Shown here: piece by piece, positions 49,537 to 61,319 of the stretch | Position numbering within the stretch: position 1 is the stretch's first letter | Layout: each line of letters opens with the position of its first letter | Assembly (NCBI GenBank): GCA_004352715.1 | Contig: SCFE01000026.1 | Location: 1,623,233-1,687,232 of the forward strand | From: Hofstenia miamia | Taxonomy: Eukaryota; Xenacoelomorpha; Acoela | Direction: 5' to 3' | DNA length: 64,000 nucleotides | Program-made: the position numbers and the translations under genes | Notes under the pieces: model-generated | What the model was told of the DNA's origin: nothing | The model's input: the letters and a program-made list of their open reading frames with translations, nothing else | Database searches by the model: none

Positions 49537-49743
49537 CTTGATATTCAGAAAGCTTTTTATTTACCAATTTCGTTGTCGGATATGAACGATCATTCCATAT
49601 GAAATGAACAACCTTAGCACCGGCATCATCTGCATTTTGTACCATTTCCTTTGGAAATGAGAATCCATCTGGATACTCATTTAAGATGCCTTTTATTCGC
49701 TTGGTAAGTCGCTCAGCTTGAGAGAAAGGTGTGCCCAACAATT
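49537..49743 (-). CDS. Sacsin-like gene, upstream exon with the ATPase N-box
   Basis: Encodes LTKRIKGILNEYPDG, FPKEMVQNADDAGAKVV and LSEYQ, the start of a sacsin-type GHKL ATPase, with the Mg/ATP-binding E...N..DA residues near 49617-49650. It begins after the acceptor CTTTTTAG (AG at 49745-49744) and ends at the donor before 49536. There is no in-frame ATG: the frame upstream reaches a stop near 49757, and the first Leu codons are TTG. At least one more 5' exon therefore lies further upstream, contributing one base of the first codon. I did not find it. Confidence 0.85.
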
Positions 49744-49749
49744 CTAAAA

Positions 49750-51843
49750 AGATGCATTAAGTATTTTATAGATAACTTTTAAGAATGACAGACAACAATA
49801 AAAAATTTGATATACAATATAAAAAATAATCGAATTCCATTTTATATGGCTAAGTATACATCCAAAAGTGGAGCATTTCAATGTTTGCTAAGTGTCTCAC
49901 AAGTGTTTGCTAAGTGTCTAAAATTCTAAGTTTCAAGTTTTTAATAAAACCACATGCCTGTAAAAAAAGCTCAGCGAAATGCAATAAGAATAACACTTTC
50001 ACTGTAAAAAAGTGCTTTTTCTCAGTTTTTAAGTCCATTTAATTTTCAGAGAAGTATTACACAAGTAAAGCAAATAAATTACTCAGGATTGAATAGGGAT
50101 CTTACTTTGGCCAAAATCATTTTATGATCTTAAGAAAAGTCGCCCACTGAATAATGTCTGCCTTATTGTCATGCATTCTAAGGCTTTGGGGAAAGGGGAA
50201 TAATAAGCACTTTAAATTTAGTGTTCCAAGAATTTGGAAAGACCCTGACTTCCATGGAGAGAAAGGCTGAAAATTTTATATAGCAAAGTTACAAAGTGGA
50301 AAGCAAAAAACGTTGATTTCATCTTATCTGCCTTCATCGCTTCTGTTATAGGCGTCATAATTAAAGGCTAGAATATGCATAATTGACGAAAGTTCCATTT
50401 TTTACTAAGCAGATAGTAGGCAGTGATTTAAGTGGAAAGGGACAGCCTATTAATGTCACACGTAAAAAGTGTGGTAAAATTGTACATAAACTTAAATTTA
50501 ATAAATTATAATTAGCAAAAGCATTTAAAATATATATTTTCAGAAAATAACGAAACCCATAGATGAAATCCGGTTGAGATTTTTAAACCCGATCCGAAAT
50601 CCAAAAACCTCAAACTGCTCTGAACCCGATTAGTTACAAAATGTTAGAATACAAATAATTCAGTTTTCTTTAAAAGCGATTAAAAAATGAGATAAAAATG
50701 TAGTTAAATAACGAATTGCAGAATATAGCAATTCAATTACTTCAAGCTTATGTCGAAAGATGTGATCTCCCGTCTTTGATTATCCATCCACAAAAGAGAA
50801 AACACCTCGTCTGATTAGGCGCTTGATTTTTGAGATACAACGGCAGTTAGCAATACAAAAAAAACAACTTGCGGTGATACAAAAATGATACAGCTAATCA
50901 TGTTATTTTTACAATTTCGCTTTCATTCGACATCTCTAAGACACAACCAAAGCTACGTAATTTGTATATTTAATCCTCTGCATTGAAGTACTAACTTAGT
51001 CTCGCATTTTCATGAGCAAATTATTAATTTCCTTTTTCTAAAGAGTTCTCTTGCCAACAACTATATGCATATTATTGGACCAATGTTACAAGTCAGTCAT
51101 TACCATATTCTATAGAAAGCATGTCAAAGAAACATATGACGTGATGAGAAATATTAATACTAATTAAAACGTTTGTATAGCTTTACATATTTTCTGAATT
51201 AACAGCTAAATTTTAAGTGCCGTAAATTTTAGGCGTTATTATTTCTCTAGAAATTTGCAGAAATCCTTGTCACTTTAATTTTGACGGTAAGTATCACAAA
51301 GTCGACGCTTAAAAACAAATTGCATAACAAGGTATAACTTTAATCTTGATGCTAAAAATGGTCTGCATGTTTTACATATGAAATAAAATTTTCAGGCTAT
51401 AAATGACATTTTTCCGCGGGAAAGCAGATACTGTTTTTTATTAATTGTTATGATTTACTCTGGCAAACAAATGGAAAATGAACAGCATATTGTAGGTGCA
51501 AATTCAAAAAACGAGCAAATCGCTGACTTAAAGAATAGTTTTGATGATAACGTCACTAAACAGCAGAAAATAATGTAGGAACTTAGATAAACTTCAAAAC
51601 ATAGGGTTTATATACAGTCTAAAGATGCATTATGTTGATTGCCACATGAATGAACTTGTGTGCCGCTAATGTCAAGAACAATTTATCTAACAAAGAAATA
51701 AAAACCTACTATAAATGCTGACAATGATATTTTCTAGAAGCTTTTTTGGAGTGCTGTAAAATCCGAACTACCAGTACGAAACACATTTTATTTCTCAGTG
51801 AAATGGTCTATTATTTCGATCTAATTCTTCTGCCTAGAATGAA
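49750..51843. other. Region upstream of the visible sacsin-like exons
   Basis: Should contain the missing 5' exon and promoter on the minus strand; neither is identifiable by eye. At 50192-50330 (plus) a degraded peptide with FSVPRIWKDPDFH recalls the VP.IWREP..H motif of a widespread animal repeat family, a weak match. Confidence 0.35.
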
Positions 51844-51844
51844 T

Positions 51845-51910
<66 letters not shown>
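51844..51910. repeat. (TAA)n microsatellite, retroelement target site
   Basis: About 22 TAA units directly 5' of retroelement copy B. A matching AAT run follows its 3' end. Confidence 0.95.
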
Positions 51911-51911
<1 letters not shown>

Positions 51912-52753
51912 TGCAGAAGGCAATGCATGGAGAATACTGGAGGAATACAGAAAAGTGTGAGAGAGAAGAGAGCAACAAGTGGTTAAAGAAGGCAGGACTG
52001 AAGAGAGAAACAGAAGCACTGATAATGGCAGCACAGGAGCAAGCAATAAGAACAAACTGGGTGAAGAAGCATATAGACAGAAGAGTAGAAGTAAGTGATA
52101 AGTGTAGGCTATGTAAGAAAGAGGCAGAGACAGTAGATCATCTGATAGCAGGGTGTAAGAAGTTGGCACAGAATGAGTATAAGTTCAGGCATGACAAGGT
52201 GGGAAGAATGGTACACTGGAGTTTGAGCAGGCAGCATGAGTTAGAAGCAGGAGACAAGTGGTATGAGCACAAGCCACAGGGTGTTATAGAAAATGAGAAG
52301 GTTAAGATACTGTGGGACTTCAACATATAGACAAGCAAGGTGGTAGAAGCACGGAGGCCAGACATAGTAGTAGTAGACAAAGAGAAAAGATTAGGAACAG
52401 TGATAGACATAGCAGTACCAAAGGACAAGAATGTAGAAAGCAAGGAGAAAGAGAAGATAGACAAGTACAGGGAGTTGGCAGAGGAAATAGAAAGGCTGTG
52501 GAAGTTAAAGAAGGTTGAAGTAGTCCCGGTAGTATTAGGCGCACTAGGAGCAGTGAGTAAGAAGCATAAGAGATACTTGGAGGAGTTGGGAGTACCAAAG
52601 TGGGGAGTAGCAGTAGCACAGAAGGCAGCATTATTAGGAACAGGTAAAGTCCTGAGGAAAGTTCTCAGACTCACTTGGAACTGGGGGTTCCCCGAGCTGA
52701 GAGGGATACCAGCAAAAAAAGCTGTGAGAAGTAAGAATAATAATAATAATAAT
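51911..52753 (+). pseudogene. 5'-truncated RLE-type (R4/Dong-like) retrotransposon, copy B
   Basis: The same family as copy A and very similar to it. The frame from 51911 contains the CX2CX8HX4C knuckle (52104-52157) and the R-P-D..D nuclease (from 52352). An in-frame TAG at 52328-52330 replaces the CAG of copy A, while the AAG mutated in copy A is intact here. The frame continues open through the C-terminus into the AAT repeat at 52736-52753. The element begins exactly at the end of a 67-base TAA run, so it inserted into, or was primed on, a TAA microsatellite, as described for Dong of the R4 clade. Reverse transcriptase is lost by 5' truncation. Confidence 0.85.
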
Positions 52754-53690
52754 GAATGTTTTTGTTTAGCCGCTGAAGCCAAACACTACAAAAATATAAA
52801 AACAAGTCAAGTTTTACAGCAGTGAGATTGAAAAATGAGTGAAGGATGCGATGTTTCTTGGGACGGCGAATGGAGAACGTGACAACACTATCAGAGCAAG
52901 TGGAGTGCGAATTATAGAACTCAATGAAATCAAAAGAATCAGGGGCCCAATTTGCGATTGAGCAAACGATTGAACAGGAGGAGATTACAGGCTTGGAAAT
53001 AGAGTGACAGTGGGTTTGTGGAGAATTTGAGAAGAGCGTCTTTGTATGGCAAAAAAATCCGTTTGAATTACAAAGGATGGGACGTCGTCAGGATAGCAAG
53101 GATGAAATCAACTTGCAAGACTTAAGCATGAGGGAGATATAATGGGCGTTGAAGACGACGTCACATAGGCGAATCAGCTGAGAAGTGGCAGGTGGACCAG
53201 AACAGAGAGAGACAGGATCAGAGGAATTCGAGGTAAAATAGGCATTGAGATCAGCTTTCTCTATACCCGAGTTAGCAGCAAAAAGGTTCCATTTCAAACT
53301 GCGGAGGTCAGGCTTGGCATGAAGAGAACGCAAAAGAGAATAAGAGTCTTGAAAAGATACAGATGAGAAGCTGGACAGCAGAGAGATTTTGTCGAGTTCC
53401 ATAAAGTTGATGACATCTTCTACGAGAAAAGAGAGTTTCGAGAAATCAGAAGGACTGTAACGGCGTTTGAAAAATTCGAGTTTATTCAAAGAGTGTACAG
53501 TAAGGGACGAGAAGTAGAAAGGGAGACAAGGAACAAAGGAAGAAATAACTTGGTGACAGAAGTGTACCAGTCATCAGCAAAGAAAGTCATTAAAAATGGG
53601 GAATGAAGAGAGAGTAACATTTAGAGATACAAATTCACTGTTAGATCGAGCATATTAAGGAGCAGCTGGGAAGAGCCAAGCAGATATCGA
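52754..53690 (-). other. Unassigned minus-strand coding-like segment
   Basis: The minus-strand frame 53489-53088 (133 codons: KLEFFKRRYSPSDFSKL.., KADLNAYFTSNSSDPVSLC.., VFNAHYISLMLKSCKL) is less AT-rich than the surroundings and looks like part of a polyprotein, perhaps a retroelement, but no diagnostic motif is visible. Confidence 0.35.
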
Positions 53691-55770
53691 ACGATGTTCT
53701 CCACAATATCATTTTTTCAAATGAACATCTGCAATCAAAATTTAATCTAGCTCAAATCGTTGCAGAAATTTGTATATTCCAACCACGTGTCAGTTCAATT
53801 GTTAAATTGTATCATGAGAATGGATCTATTTGCCTCAACAGCGAACTGGACGGCTGATGAAGCAACTCATTGAATTGACAAGGAAATGCTTTTTGAAGTG
53901 ATGAAGAATCTGTAAATCACATCATTGCCAATCGGGATTTCATTGTCTTCACAATGAGAAGCTGTTTGGACAATAATATAAATGCACACACAAGTTCACA
54001 AACTAGTGAGAATGGGTCCTGCCTGTGCAGTGCAATTTCATCACCAAAAATGCAAACTCCAAGGAAACTGCATGGCATCCTCCATCAACAATGGCTAGAT
54101 GATGACAGCTGCAAGCATGTGCGAATCTATGATATTGGGTTGGGGTTTGTCAGTGTCAATGAAGCATTGCGTATATAAAAAAAATTACATGTAAAAGCGT
54201 ACTAAAAGTTTATTTCATGTTGTCTTGGGTATTAGTTAACTATATAATATTGACATGCCTTCAACACGACCTGTTTAAAACAACTGCTTTTTGCAATGTT
54301 TTTAAATGTTTTTTTATCAAATGTATAAAACTTTATGGAAAGTGTGGGTTTCGTCCATCCATAATTTCATAACCGATTTTTTACCGCAAAAAAAGCATAA
54401 ACTTGTGTTTTGTTTAAATGTATGCAATGGAAGACAAATGTTGATAAGTTTATCATAATTCAATCTTTGCTACTATAGGCATTTTCATAAAAATTTTATT
54501 ATCTTGAAGTGGGCCTGTATAGGAACAAAAATACACCTTTTTGTCATGTCGGAGTATATTGAATCATATTTTTATTGCAAAGTAGAAAAATTAGCAGTAA
54601 TTGGAAGACCTCTTGCCCCACTTATGCAGATTCTCACCTGGCTGCAGAGTATGTGGAAATGCGAAATAAGAAGCACGAATGTGGAATATTCGTTAGTTCT
54701 TCCAGGATTTTGACTCGTGTCTTACTGTCAAGCTATCAATGTAGTGATTTTTTACCTTAATATTCAGCTTCTAGAAGTCACACCGGAAGAATATTGCAAG
54801 CTTTTGGAATCCATTTTGCGAGGTATTGCGGCTGTGATAAAAAAAAGACTATTTTCCCGCGTGATATTGGTTTCAAGGACTTATAAAATTGATATACCTT
54901 ATGAAAGATCTGATTAGCATCATGTTGCACTTGTAAATAAAAATTGAACTCTATAAGTTTTTAGCAAAAAAATTCAGAAAATTTAAAAAATGAAATTTAA
55001 TAGAACACAAAAAGTTACCTTCATCATCGGCCATTAGCGGAAAGTGCAGAAATTTTAATGCCAACACATGATCATCAAACTAAAAAATGGAAATAGAAAA
55101 AACTCTTATGATTTTACAGTACATATAAATCTTAAATATTAACTCAATAAAACTGATCGTTTATAATAACGGTTTTAGAAGCAATATATGTTGAATTCAA
55201 TCATTAGGAAAAATTTGATTTCTGAATTAATTTTTGCATGTACTCATTAAGGGTCAATAAATAAAAAAATTAAACAAAATATTTTGTTGGTTAATATAGA
55301 TTGCGCGTTGACCTAAATCAACAAACACTTTGGTCGCATCATATCGTACCTAAATTTTCAAATCTTGATGGTAAATTGCAAATGGATCAAAAACTTTTAA
55401 GAGTATAAAGAATATAACACACAAATATAACAGTACACACAACTCTAATAAAACGCATTTTAGAGCAAAAATGTTTTGATTTTGACAATACAATGATTTT
55501 AAATGTTTTTACGCATTCTATCAATTTTGTTGGCAGCCTGCTGGATATTAAAAATAAAGGCTAACTGAATCTAAGATAAAGTAGAAGAAAACTAAGAAGA
55601 AATTGCGATCATTTGAGTTGCAAACGGAATATTATATACAAGGACCGAATAGGACCGATTATTTGAATATACTATAGACTGGACCGTTTCCAATTATGTC
55701 TACGTTTATGCCTCGAGATTGGTTTATTACCAAACATGGATTCATAATTAAAATTAATGCAAGTTATATT
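53691..55770. other. Spacer with weak plus-strand coding-like patches
   Basis: 53954-54178, 54575-54755 and 54760-54915 give short open frames (e.g. HECGIFVSSSRILT and LLEVTPEEYCKLLESILRGI) in different phases. They may be a decayed transposase; not identifiable. 54960-55770 shows nothing. Confidence 0.3.
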
Positions 55771-56145
55771 ACACCCAAGTAACATTTAAGGCTGCTTTTG
55801 CGCATATTTTAGGCTCCTTGACATTATTAGCTATAAAACGGCTGTTTAGGAGCGTAAATTCAGCTAAAACAGATGTCAATCAAAATTTTACGTCTTTTGA
55901 TAGCCATTATTTTCGGCTGTTGTTTGCATAGTTCTAATTTGGCTGTTTGGGAGCCATATTAAAGCCAAAACATCCTTTGTGACGCATTTATTTGGAATTA
56001 GAATTTTAACAAGTGTGTCATTCATTCAATGCATCGAAGGTTCACTGGTAAGATTATATTTGTTCGCATATACAGTATGTTGTTTTATTCGCACAGATTG
56101 GCGCATGCACTGAATAAAATGAAGGGGCAAATTATTTATCCTAAA

Positions 56146-57145
56146 NNNNNNNNNNNNNNNNNNNNNNNNNNNNNNNNNNNNNNNNNNNNNNNNNNNNNNN
56201 NNNNNNNNNNNNNNNNNNNNNNNNNNNNNNNNNNNNNNNNNNNNNNNNNNNNNNNNNNNNNNNNNNNNNNNNNNNNNNNNNNNNNNNNNNNNNNNNNNNN
56301 NNNNNNNNNNNNNNNNNNNNNNNNNNNNNNNNNNNNNNNNNNNNNNNNNNNNNNNNNNNNNNNNNNNNNNNNNNNNNNNNNNNNNNNNNNNNNNNNNNNN
56401 NNNNNNNNNNNNNNNNNNNNNNNNNNNNNNNNNNNNNNNNNNNNNNNNNNNNNNNNNNNNNNNNNNNNNNNNNNNNNNNNNNNNNNNNNNNNNNNNNNNN
56501 NNNNNNNNNNNNNNNNNNNNNNNNNNNNNNNNNNNNNNNNNNNNNNNNNNNNNNNNNNNNNNNNNNNNNNNNNNNNNNNNNNNNNNNNNNNNNNNNNNNN
56601 NNNNNNNNNNNNNNNNNNNNNNNNNNNNNNNNNNNNNNNNNNNNNNNNNNNNNNNNNNNNNNNNNNNNNNNNNNNNNNNNNNNNNNNNNNNNNNNNNNNN
56701 NNNNNNNNNNNNNNNNNNNNNNNNNNNNNNNNNNNNNNNNNNNNNNNNNNNNNNNNNNNNNNNNNNNNNNNNNNNNNNNNNNNNNNNNNNNNNNNNNNNN
56801 NNNNNNNNNNNNNNNNNNNNNNNNNNNNNNNNNNNNNNNNNNNNNNNNNNNNNNNNNNNNNNNNNNNNNNNNNNNNNNNNNNNNNNNNNNNNNNNNNNNN
56901 NNNNNNNNNNNNNNNNNNNNNNNNNNNNNNNNNNNNNNNNNNNNNNNNNNNNNNNNNNNNNNNNNNNNNNNNNNNNNNNNNNNNNNNNNNNNNNNNNNNN
57001 NNNNNNNNNNNNNNNNNNNNNNNNNNNNNNNNNNNNNNNNNNNNNNNNNNNNNNNNNNNNNNNNNNNNNNNNNNNNNNNNNNNNNNNNNNNNNNNNNNNN
57101 NNNNNNNNNNNNNNNNNNNNNNNNNNNNNNNNNNNNNNNNNNNNN
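56146..57145. other. Assembly gap of exactly 1000 N
   Basis: A run of N of round length, i.e. a scaffold gap of unknown true size. Frames drawn through it are meaningless. Confidence 0.99.
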
Positions 57146-57267
57146 TATCTTAGGTTTCAAATTTAAATAACTTTACGTAATCACTTGCGTTTCAAATATT
57201 TTAGGTAGATAATTTTTCTTTTTGGCTCAAAATAAACTTAACATATTACTTTATACTAAATAGAATA

Positions 57268-58090
57268 TTATTGTTATGTAATAATCTATATGTAATTGCC
57301 CCATCTCAATCATTGTTCTAGTGATCATTTCGTAAGTAGCTTTTAGGTAATACTATCTATATACATTTAAATTTTAGAATAGCTGTGCAAAAGGTAAGCA
57401 TTCATACTTTTTTTACCAAACTTAAGCTGAAGTGTGTTTGATGCTATAAAGGTCAGCTACTATTGTCCTTGATGCTATTTATTAGCACTTACTTTAACGT
57501 ATGGTTTATATTTGTTTGGGCTGAGTACTGAGTTTACACTGTTAAGCAGCCATTTTACAGCTAATATTTTCAAGGAGCCTAAAATAAGAGCAAAAGCAGC
57601 AATAAATTTTATTAGTAGATACATTTCGCAAGTGGGTGGATTAAAGCTCTCATTAAGCGCTTAAAAAGCGCCAAAAATNTTGTTATGTAATAATCTATAT
57701 GTAATTGCCCCATCTCAATTATTGTTCTAGTGATCATTTCGTAAGTAGTTTTTAGTTAATACTATCTATATACATTTATATTTTAGAATAGCTGTGCAAA
57801 AGGTAAGCATTCATACTTATTTTTAACAAACTTAAGCTGAAGTCTGTTCGATGCTATAAGGTCAGCTACTATTGACCTTGATGCTATTTATTAGCATTTA
57901 CTTTAACGTATGGTTTATATTTGTTTGGGCTGAGTACTGATTTTACACTGTTAAGCAGCCATTTTGCAGCTAATATTTTCAAGGAGCCTAAAATAAAAGC
58001 AAAAGCAGCATTAAATTTTATTAGTAAATACATTTCTCAAGTGGCTGGTTTAAGGCTCTCAATAAGCGCTTAAAAAGCGGCGAAAATACG
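57268..58090. repeat. Tandem duplication of about 411 bp joined at an N
   Basis: 57268-57678 and 57680-58090 match almost base for base (TTGTTATGTAATAATCTATA.. through AAGCGCTTAAAAAGCG), with a few substitutions and indels, and the single N at 57679 sits at the junction. Confidence 0.85.
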
Positions 58091-58209
58091 CGCGTAATAA
58101 GCATTAAAAAGGTACCAAAATCGCGCGTTTTAAGCGCGGATTTACAACCATAAAAGAGCTATATTAGAGCCCAAAATAAGCGCAAAATCAGCGTATAAAG
58201 GTTATTTGG

Positions 58210-60051
58210 CAGATGCATACATGTAAATATTACATAACTATTGTATGAAGTCCTCGATTATAAGCGCTATGTTAAGAAATAAACGACCAAATAATTACCT
58301 TTCGCAATTCGAAAATTTTCTTAGAAATTTGCCGTGTGAATATAAATTTACTGAAAATTATATACAACAGTGCTCAAAATCCAGTCACAATCGACATAGC
58401 GTATTACAGCAAGTTGCGCAATAACTATTACAAACGCTAGTAAGGAAATCAATGGATGAACGAATACCATTCGGGTTCGTGTTCGCTTGACGAAAAGTCA
58501 AGGAATTAGCGACTAAAGCTTAAAAACACAAGAAATTGAAATGTTTTTACGTTTTACCTTTAAACAAATTCTATTAATTGAGGCACTTCACAATAAAGGC
58601 ATCAGCAACAAAAAATTACTTTATTCGCTGATAGAGCGATCAGAGAGAGAAAAAAATAAAGGGTATGCACAAAAAAACGTTAGAGGTGGTGAGATGAATG
58701 TCTGCATTAAATAAGCTAAGAATATGCATTATTAAAGCGTCGATTAAGAAGTAGAAGGAAGATTTAAACTTTGTAGCAGAAAAGAGAAATACAACGGATA
58801 GAGAACGAATTGTTGGAACTGCCTTTGTGAGTAGAAGCATCAGAGTGTGTAACGAATATAATCAAAAAGATCAAGATCATATTTGGTAACAAAAAATGAA
58901 GTTCAAGAGCCTGAAGATGAAGAATTAGATGGAGTAAGTACAGAGTTGTAACAATGAGAAGAGATACACTTGAATTCACTTCTTGAAAAGTTCAATTGAA
59001 AGGAATTGAAAATGCGTTGATCAATATGTAGAGGTATATGATAGGATTACGAGGGGAATCGAGAGACAGAGAGATTTCTTGGCGCTTGAAAATGTAGACG
59101 GGGCATAATCTAAATGAAAACAAAAAAGGAGGAGCTAGCCTTCCTGAGTTTTCAGTTTATGTCAGCATTTTAGGCTACAAATATCGGCAAATGCAATCAC
59201 ACATGATTGCTACATAAAGCTGAGATCATTATCTGCTTATCTCAAGGTTCCAAAAACAATACATACTTTTATATGTATTATCATGCAATTAGTGGCGTGC
59301 TTTAGAGAAGTTTTCTGTAAAATTATAAAAAACACCACACACGCAAAAAATTCTTTTTTGCCGACAAAATTCATATATTAAGTTTTTAGTTCTAGCAAAG
59401 ATAAATCATGAAGATTCAGGCAAATTCACATTTATAAGTAAATACACCCTTCAAGTTTTTAAATATTCGTCACTGTCCAACACTCAGAGTTTTCTAGTAC
59501 AAATTTTAACTGGTCCTTAACAACAACAACAACTACACAATTAAATTTATTCAATTATTATAAATATATTAATAGACTTGTTTTCTATTACCTCCTTACA
59601 TTAGACATGGTCTATTGTGGCAATTTCAAAGGAATTTATACAAAATGTCTTTAAACAAAACCATGATGATAATAAAATTGCGCTTACTCCAATTATACAA
59701 CTCATTCTTAAAAATTGGCTTAATTTATGCTTCTATATGAAAATTTGGTAAAAAACCACTCTTGAAGTAATTATTAAAGAAATACAACATAAGATGGAAG
59801 AGACCAATTACAACTACAACAGGGACATTTTATATTGGATGGACATGCACACAAATGATTCTACATGTATAATTGAAATTTAACTGCATTTCTTTTATTA
59901 GTTGAGGTATATTTGCATTTTCACTGTTGAATATTTAATTCGTGATCAAATTACTCTTTTGAAATATGGGTTAGATCAGAGTAATAAAAGTAGTGGAAGA
60001 ATTGCCAAATAATTTATATTAATCAAAAACCAATGTTGATTTGCCATGTGC

Positions 60052-60056
<5 letters not shown>
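58210..60056. other. AT-rich spacer
   Basis: 58640-58979 has overlapping hydrophobic minus-strand frames without recognisable similarity. 59600-59830 may be eroded upstream sequence of the following Penelope-like relic. No gene supported. Confidence 0.35.

Positions 60057-60082
<26 letters not shown>
60057..60082. repeat. (TA)n microsatellite
   Basis: TA run of about 26 bases. Confidence 0.95.
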
Positions 60083-60089
<7 letters not shown>

Positions 60090-60119
60090 GTTTTAGACCA
60101 ATGCTATATATGCTTATGT

Positions 60120-60575
60120 GAAAGGTTTTTAAAAATGTCATCGAATTTTGAACTACTAACAAAGAGCCTGAATGTGTTATTTTCGACATTCCGAGAAAAT
60201 GGATATCCTACTATAATGCTAAAAGAAATAACATCAAAATGCTTAAATTCAAATTATGAAATCGATGCAGATAAACAAAACTCAAACAATTATAAAGAGA
60301 TTGTATATTGTAAATTACCATATGTTGAAAGTAAACAATTTGCTATTAAGAAAACAGATCAAGATTATCAATGCAAGATTAACATAATCTAAATTTAGAC
60401 CTAATTTTACATCTTTACAAACTAATAATTTATTTAATAACAAAGATCGAATCCCAGAATGGTTAGTTTCATCCATCGCCTACGAATATACTAAGATCTG
60501 TGAGACATTAATTATAAAACAACATAATAAAGCAAACAACTTAAATAAGCAATGCAATTTAGGAAAAATGAAATA
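60120..60575 (+). pseudogene. Penelope-like element relic (linker and GIY-YIG start)
   Basis: The frame 60135-60392 reads LLTKSLNVLFSTFRENGYPTI.., KEIVYCKLPYVES; this matches the R.NGYP.. and I.LPY/F pattern that follows the RT in EN+ Penelope-like elements. After a +1 shift, 60400-60572 reads NNKDRIPEWLVSSIAYEYTK and CETLIIKQ, at the position of K.P.....VY.+.C and the C..LYIGQT start of the GIY-YIG nuclease; the Tyr/Gly of that motif are lost. Upstream RT is not recognisable. Confidence 0.55.
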
Positions 60576-60653
60576 AAAATGTTTAGTGTATGAATATAAT
60601 TAACTTATAGTGTAGTATATTGTAAATTAGTATTTTTTGACCGTAATTGTAAA

Positions 60654-60681
60654 CTGATGATGACTATAATATAGTCGAAAC
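60654..60681 (+). ncRNA. Hammerhead-ribozyme-like core, probably degenerate
   Basis: CTGATGA (60654-60660), one extra T, a perfect 6-bp hairpin GACTAT-AAT-ATAGTC (60662-60676), then GAAAC (60677-60681). This is the order CUGANGA - stem II - GAAA of hammerhead cores, which are known in Penelope-like elements, and it lies just 3' of such a relic. I find no GUH cleavage site with matching helices I and III, so activity is doubtful. Confidence 0.4.
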
Positions 60682-60694
60682 GATTTTAACTAAA

Positions 60695-60699
<5 letters not shown>

Positions 60700-60729
<30 letters not shown>

Positions 60730-60772
60730 TTATATATACATATATATATACATATATACATATATATTTATA

Positions 60773-60840
<68 letters not shown>
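60700..60840. repeat. Long (TA)n microsatellite with TACA/TTTA interruptions
   Basis: About 140 bases of interrupted TA repeats. Confidence 0.95.
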
Positions 60841-60841
<1 letters not shown>

Positions 60842-61315
60842 TTAAGCAAAAATAATTATTGTTCCTTCCAGTCAAAAATTGGAATTATACTTAGTCTATT
60901 TAACAACAGCTGTAGTCAAAATACACAGAATATAATCACTTTCTATCTAGGTTACTAATAAAATTGAAATGGCAATCGCTTGAAACACATCAAAGCATAA
61001 TGAATGAAATGATTTTGACTACAGAAATATGATGCGTATTTAATATAATTATAACAAATTCAATTGAAAAAAGGTTAACATCGAATCTCATTACTTAAAT
61101 TAAAATAAATGCGTTCAATTTCAATGAATATACATCCTGAATCTTGAATCCTGGCCCGACTCGCTGAGAAGGTTTGATAACCCGACTCGACTAATTATTG
61201 GTTGTTCTACTCATGACCAAGCAATATTGACAAAACCTTAGAAAAAAAACATACTTGCTAAACAATTTAATTATGGATCATCAAGTAGTTCAATTCTCAT
61301 TGCCTCAATTTAAAA
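60841..61315. other. AT-rich spacer
   Basis: No feature recognised. Confidence 0.4.
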
Positions 61316-61319
61316 TATC

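Larger units (their letters stand above)
55775..58209. mobile_element. Large DNA element with imperfect inverted ends and a gap
   Basis: The left end CCAAGTAACATTTAAGGCTG and the right end (inward, CCAAATAACCTTTATACG) remain similar for about 70 bases (TTTTGCGC.TATTTT.GGCTC blocks). Two more inverted copies of the left end lie at 57541-57615 and 57952-58027. 1000 Ns hide the centre (56146-57145), so any transposase is unseen. No target duplication identified. Confidence 0.6.

Noticed and set aside
52138-52782. 214-codon minus-strand frame over retroelement copy B
   Set aside because: Shadow of the plus-strand polyprotein, as are the minus frames at 282-695.
56029-57160. Long frames of 339-374 codons
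   Set aside because: They consist of the 1000-N gap.
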